Below the pieces are notes generated by a model. That model did no database searches. It was not told the origin of the DNA and saw only the letters and a program-made list of their open reading frames with translations. A program made the position numbers and the translations under genes. Below are positions 6,098 to 6,967 of a stretch of 6,967 nt of DNA, piece after piece; the first letter of the stretch is position 1; every line of letters begins with the position of its first letter. Source of the DNA: Flavobacteriaceae bacterium (GTDB lineage: Bacteria > Bacteroidota > Bacteroidia > Flavobacteriales > Flavobacteriaceae); the NCBI GenBank assembly GCA_015488935.1, contig WFMU01000206.1:1-6967 (forward strand), read 5' to 3'.

Positions 6098-6967
6098 ATG
6101 AAAATTACCAGAACTACATATTTATCACTCGGAAGTAATCAAGGTAAAACACTAGAAAACTTACAAGATGCTATTAACCAAATTGCAGATTGCATTGGTA
6201 AAATTATACGTATTTCTTCGGTTTATAAAACCAAATCTTGGGGTTTTGATAGTACCGATTTTTTAAATATTTGTGTGGAAGTTTCTACTAATTTAAATCC
6301 AGAAAATTTATGGTTAAAAATTGTAGATATTGAAACTTCTCTTGGTAGAATTCGTAAAGAAAGTACCGAGTACCAAGCCAGAACCATAGATATTGATGTA
6401 CTTCTTTTTGAAGATGAAATTATTTTTTCTAAAGAGTTAATTGTACCACATTCTAAGATGTTAGAACGCAAATTTGTACTCGTTCCTTTAGCAGAAATTG
6501 CACCAAATTTAAAACATCCAATCGAAAAGAAAAATATACTTTATTGCTTACAAAACACAAACGATGATAGTGTTGTTGAAAAAACCGATTTAAAATTGGT
6601 AAAACCTCTTTCGCTCGACGAAAAATACAATTATATTGCTATTGAAGGAAATATTGGTGCTGGAAAAACAACACTTTCTAATATGATTGGCGATGAATTT
6701 AATGCGCGTTTGGTTTTAGAACGCTTTGCCGATAATCCGTTTTTACCTAAATTTTATGAGGATAAAGATAGGTATGCTTTTCCGCTTGAAATGAGTTTTT
6801 TGGCAGACAGATACCAACAATTATCGGATGACTTAGCACAATTCGATTTATTTAAAAATTTAATTGTTTCGGATTATTATATTTTTAAATCGCTTATTTT
6901 TTCGCAAATTACTTTACAAAAAGACGAGTTTAATTTATACAGACGTATGTTTGATGTGATGTATAAA
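6098..6967 (+). CDS. folK: HPPK (FolK)–deoxynucleoside kinase fusion, 3'-partial
   Basis: A two-domain cytoplasmic enzyme, open for 290 codons and cut by the window end. Residues 5-160 are 6-hydroxymethyl-7,8-dihydropterin pyrophosphokinase, which makes the pterin pyrophosphate used by FolP in folate synthesis. Its marks are Y-L-S-L-G-S-N (8-14), S-S-V-Y-K-T (40-45) and A-R-T-I-D-I-D (94-100); Arg95, Asp98 and Asp100 match catalytic and Mg-binding residues. After a short linker, residues 178-290 begin a non-TK1 deoxynucleoside kinase: P-loop G-N-I-G-A-G-K-T (184-191), L-E-R-F-A-D-N-P-F-L (207-216) with likely catalytic Glu208, and D-R-Y-Q-Q (237-241). Roughly 80-100 residues should follow. 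From memory such fusions occur in marine flavobacteria and the kinase prefers deoxyadenosine; I could not verify this. An in-frame ATG at 6056 would add 14 very hydrophobic residues (MFFVFVFSFFVFAN). I prefer 6098 because HPPKs start a few residues before the LGSN motif and the prefix lies in a T-rich promoter-like tract. Confidence 0.92.
   Translation, partial: MKITRTTYLSLGSNQGKTLENLQDAINQIADCIGKIIRISSVYKTKSWGFDSTDFLNICVEVSTNLNPENLWLKIVDIETSLGRIRKESTEYQARTIDIDVLLFEDEIIFSKELIVPHSKMLERKFVLVPLAEIAPNLKHPIEKKNILYCLQNTNDDSVVEKTDLKLVKPLSLDEKYNYIAIEGNIGAGKTTLSNMIGDEFNARLVLERFADNPFLPKFYEDKDRYAFPLEMSFLADRYQQLSDDLAQFDLFKNLIVSDYYIFKSLIFSQITLQKDEFNLYRRMFDVMYK

Noticed and set aside
6223..6471. Minus-strand 82-codon frame inside folK
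   Set aside because: Opposite the conserved HPPK motifs, with no support of its own.

Overview
The window is AT-rich with non-Shine-Dalgarno, A/T-rich translation leaders. It encodes a PBP1C, a 67K-type SppA with two associated lipoproteins, and a FolK–deoxynucleoside kinase fusion. This combination points to the Bacteroidota, most likely a member of the Flavobacteriaceae. The genus cannot be decided from the sequence. Genes appear intact, codon use looks uniform by eye, and there is no transposase, integrase, tRNA, rRNA or CRISPR array. It reads as ordinary core chromosome.

Layout. Bases 1-2312 (+) carry penicillin-binding protein 1C without its extreme N-terminus; the reading frame is open through base 3, so the gene begins before the window. 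Bases 2313-2551 are a convergent intergenic region with a strong rho-independent terminator for the minus strand and an A/T-rich stem-loop. Bases 2552-3481 (-) encode a 309-residue lipoprotein with two similar domains and a very basic tail. Bases 3482-3690 hold its probable promoter and an array of three 15-bp direct repeats plus one inverted arm. Bases 3691-4194 (-, GTG start) and 4200-5957 (-) form a two-gene unit, sppA followed 5 bases later by a 167-residue lipoprotein. Bases 5958-6097 are a divergent promoter region. From 6098 to the right edge (+) runs a FolK (HPPK) domain fused to a deoxynucleoside kinase domain, cut off by the window end.

The genes act in separate processes. PBP1C builds peptidoglycan in the periplasm. 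SppA cleaves leftover signal peptides or other membrane peptides. The two lipoproteins are envelope proteins of unknown function. The fusion joins folate synthesis to deoxynucleoside salvage in the cytoplasm. I see no defence, mobile or clearly novel multi-gene system. The items most worth checking are the FolK–kinase fusion, the repeat array that gives one RNA arm three possible partners, and the duplicated-domain lipoprotein.
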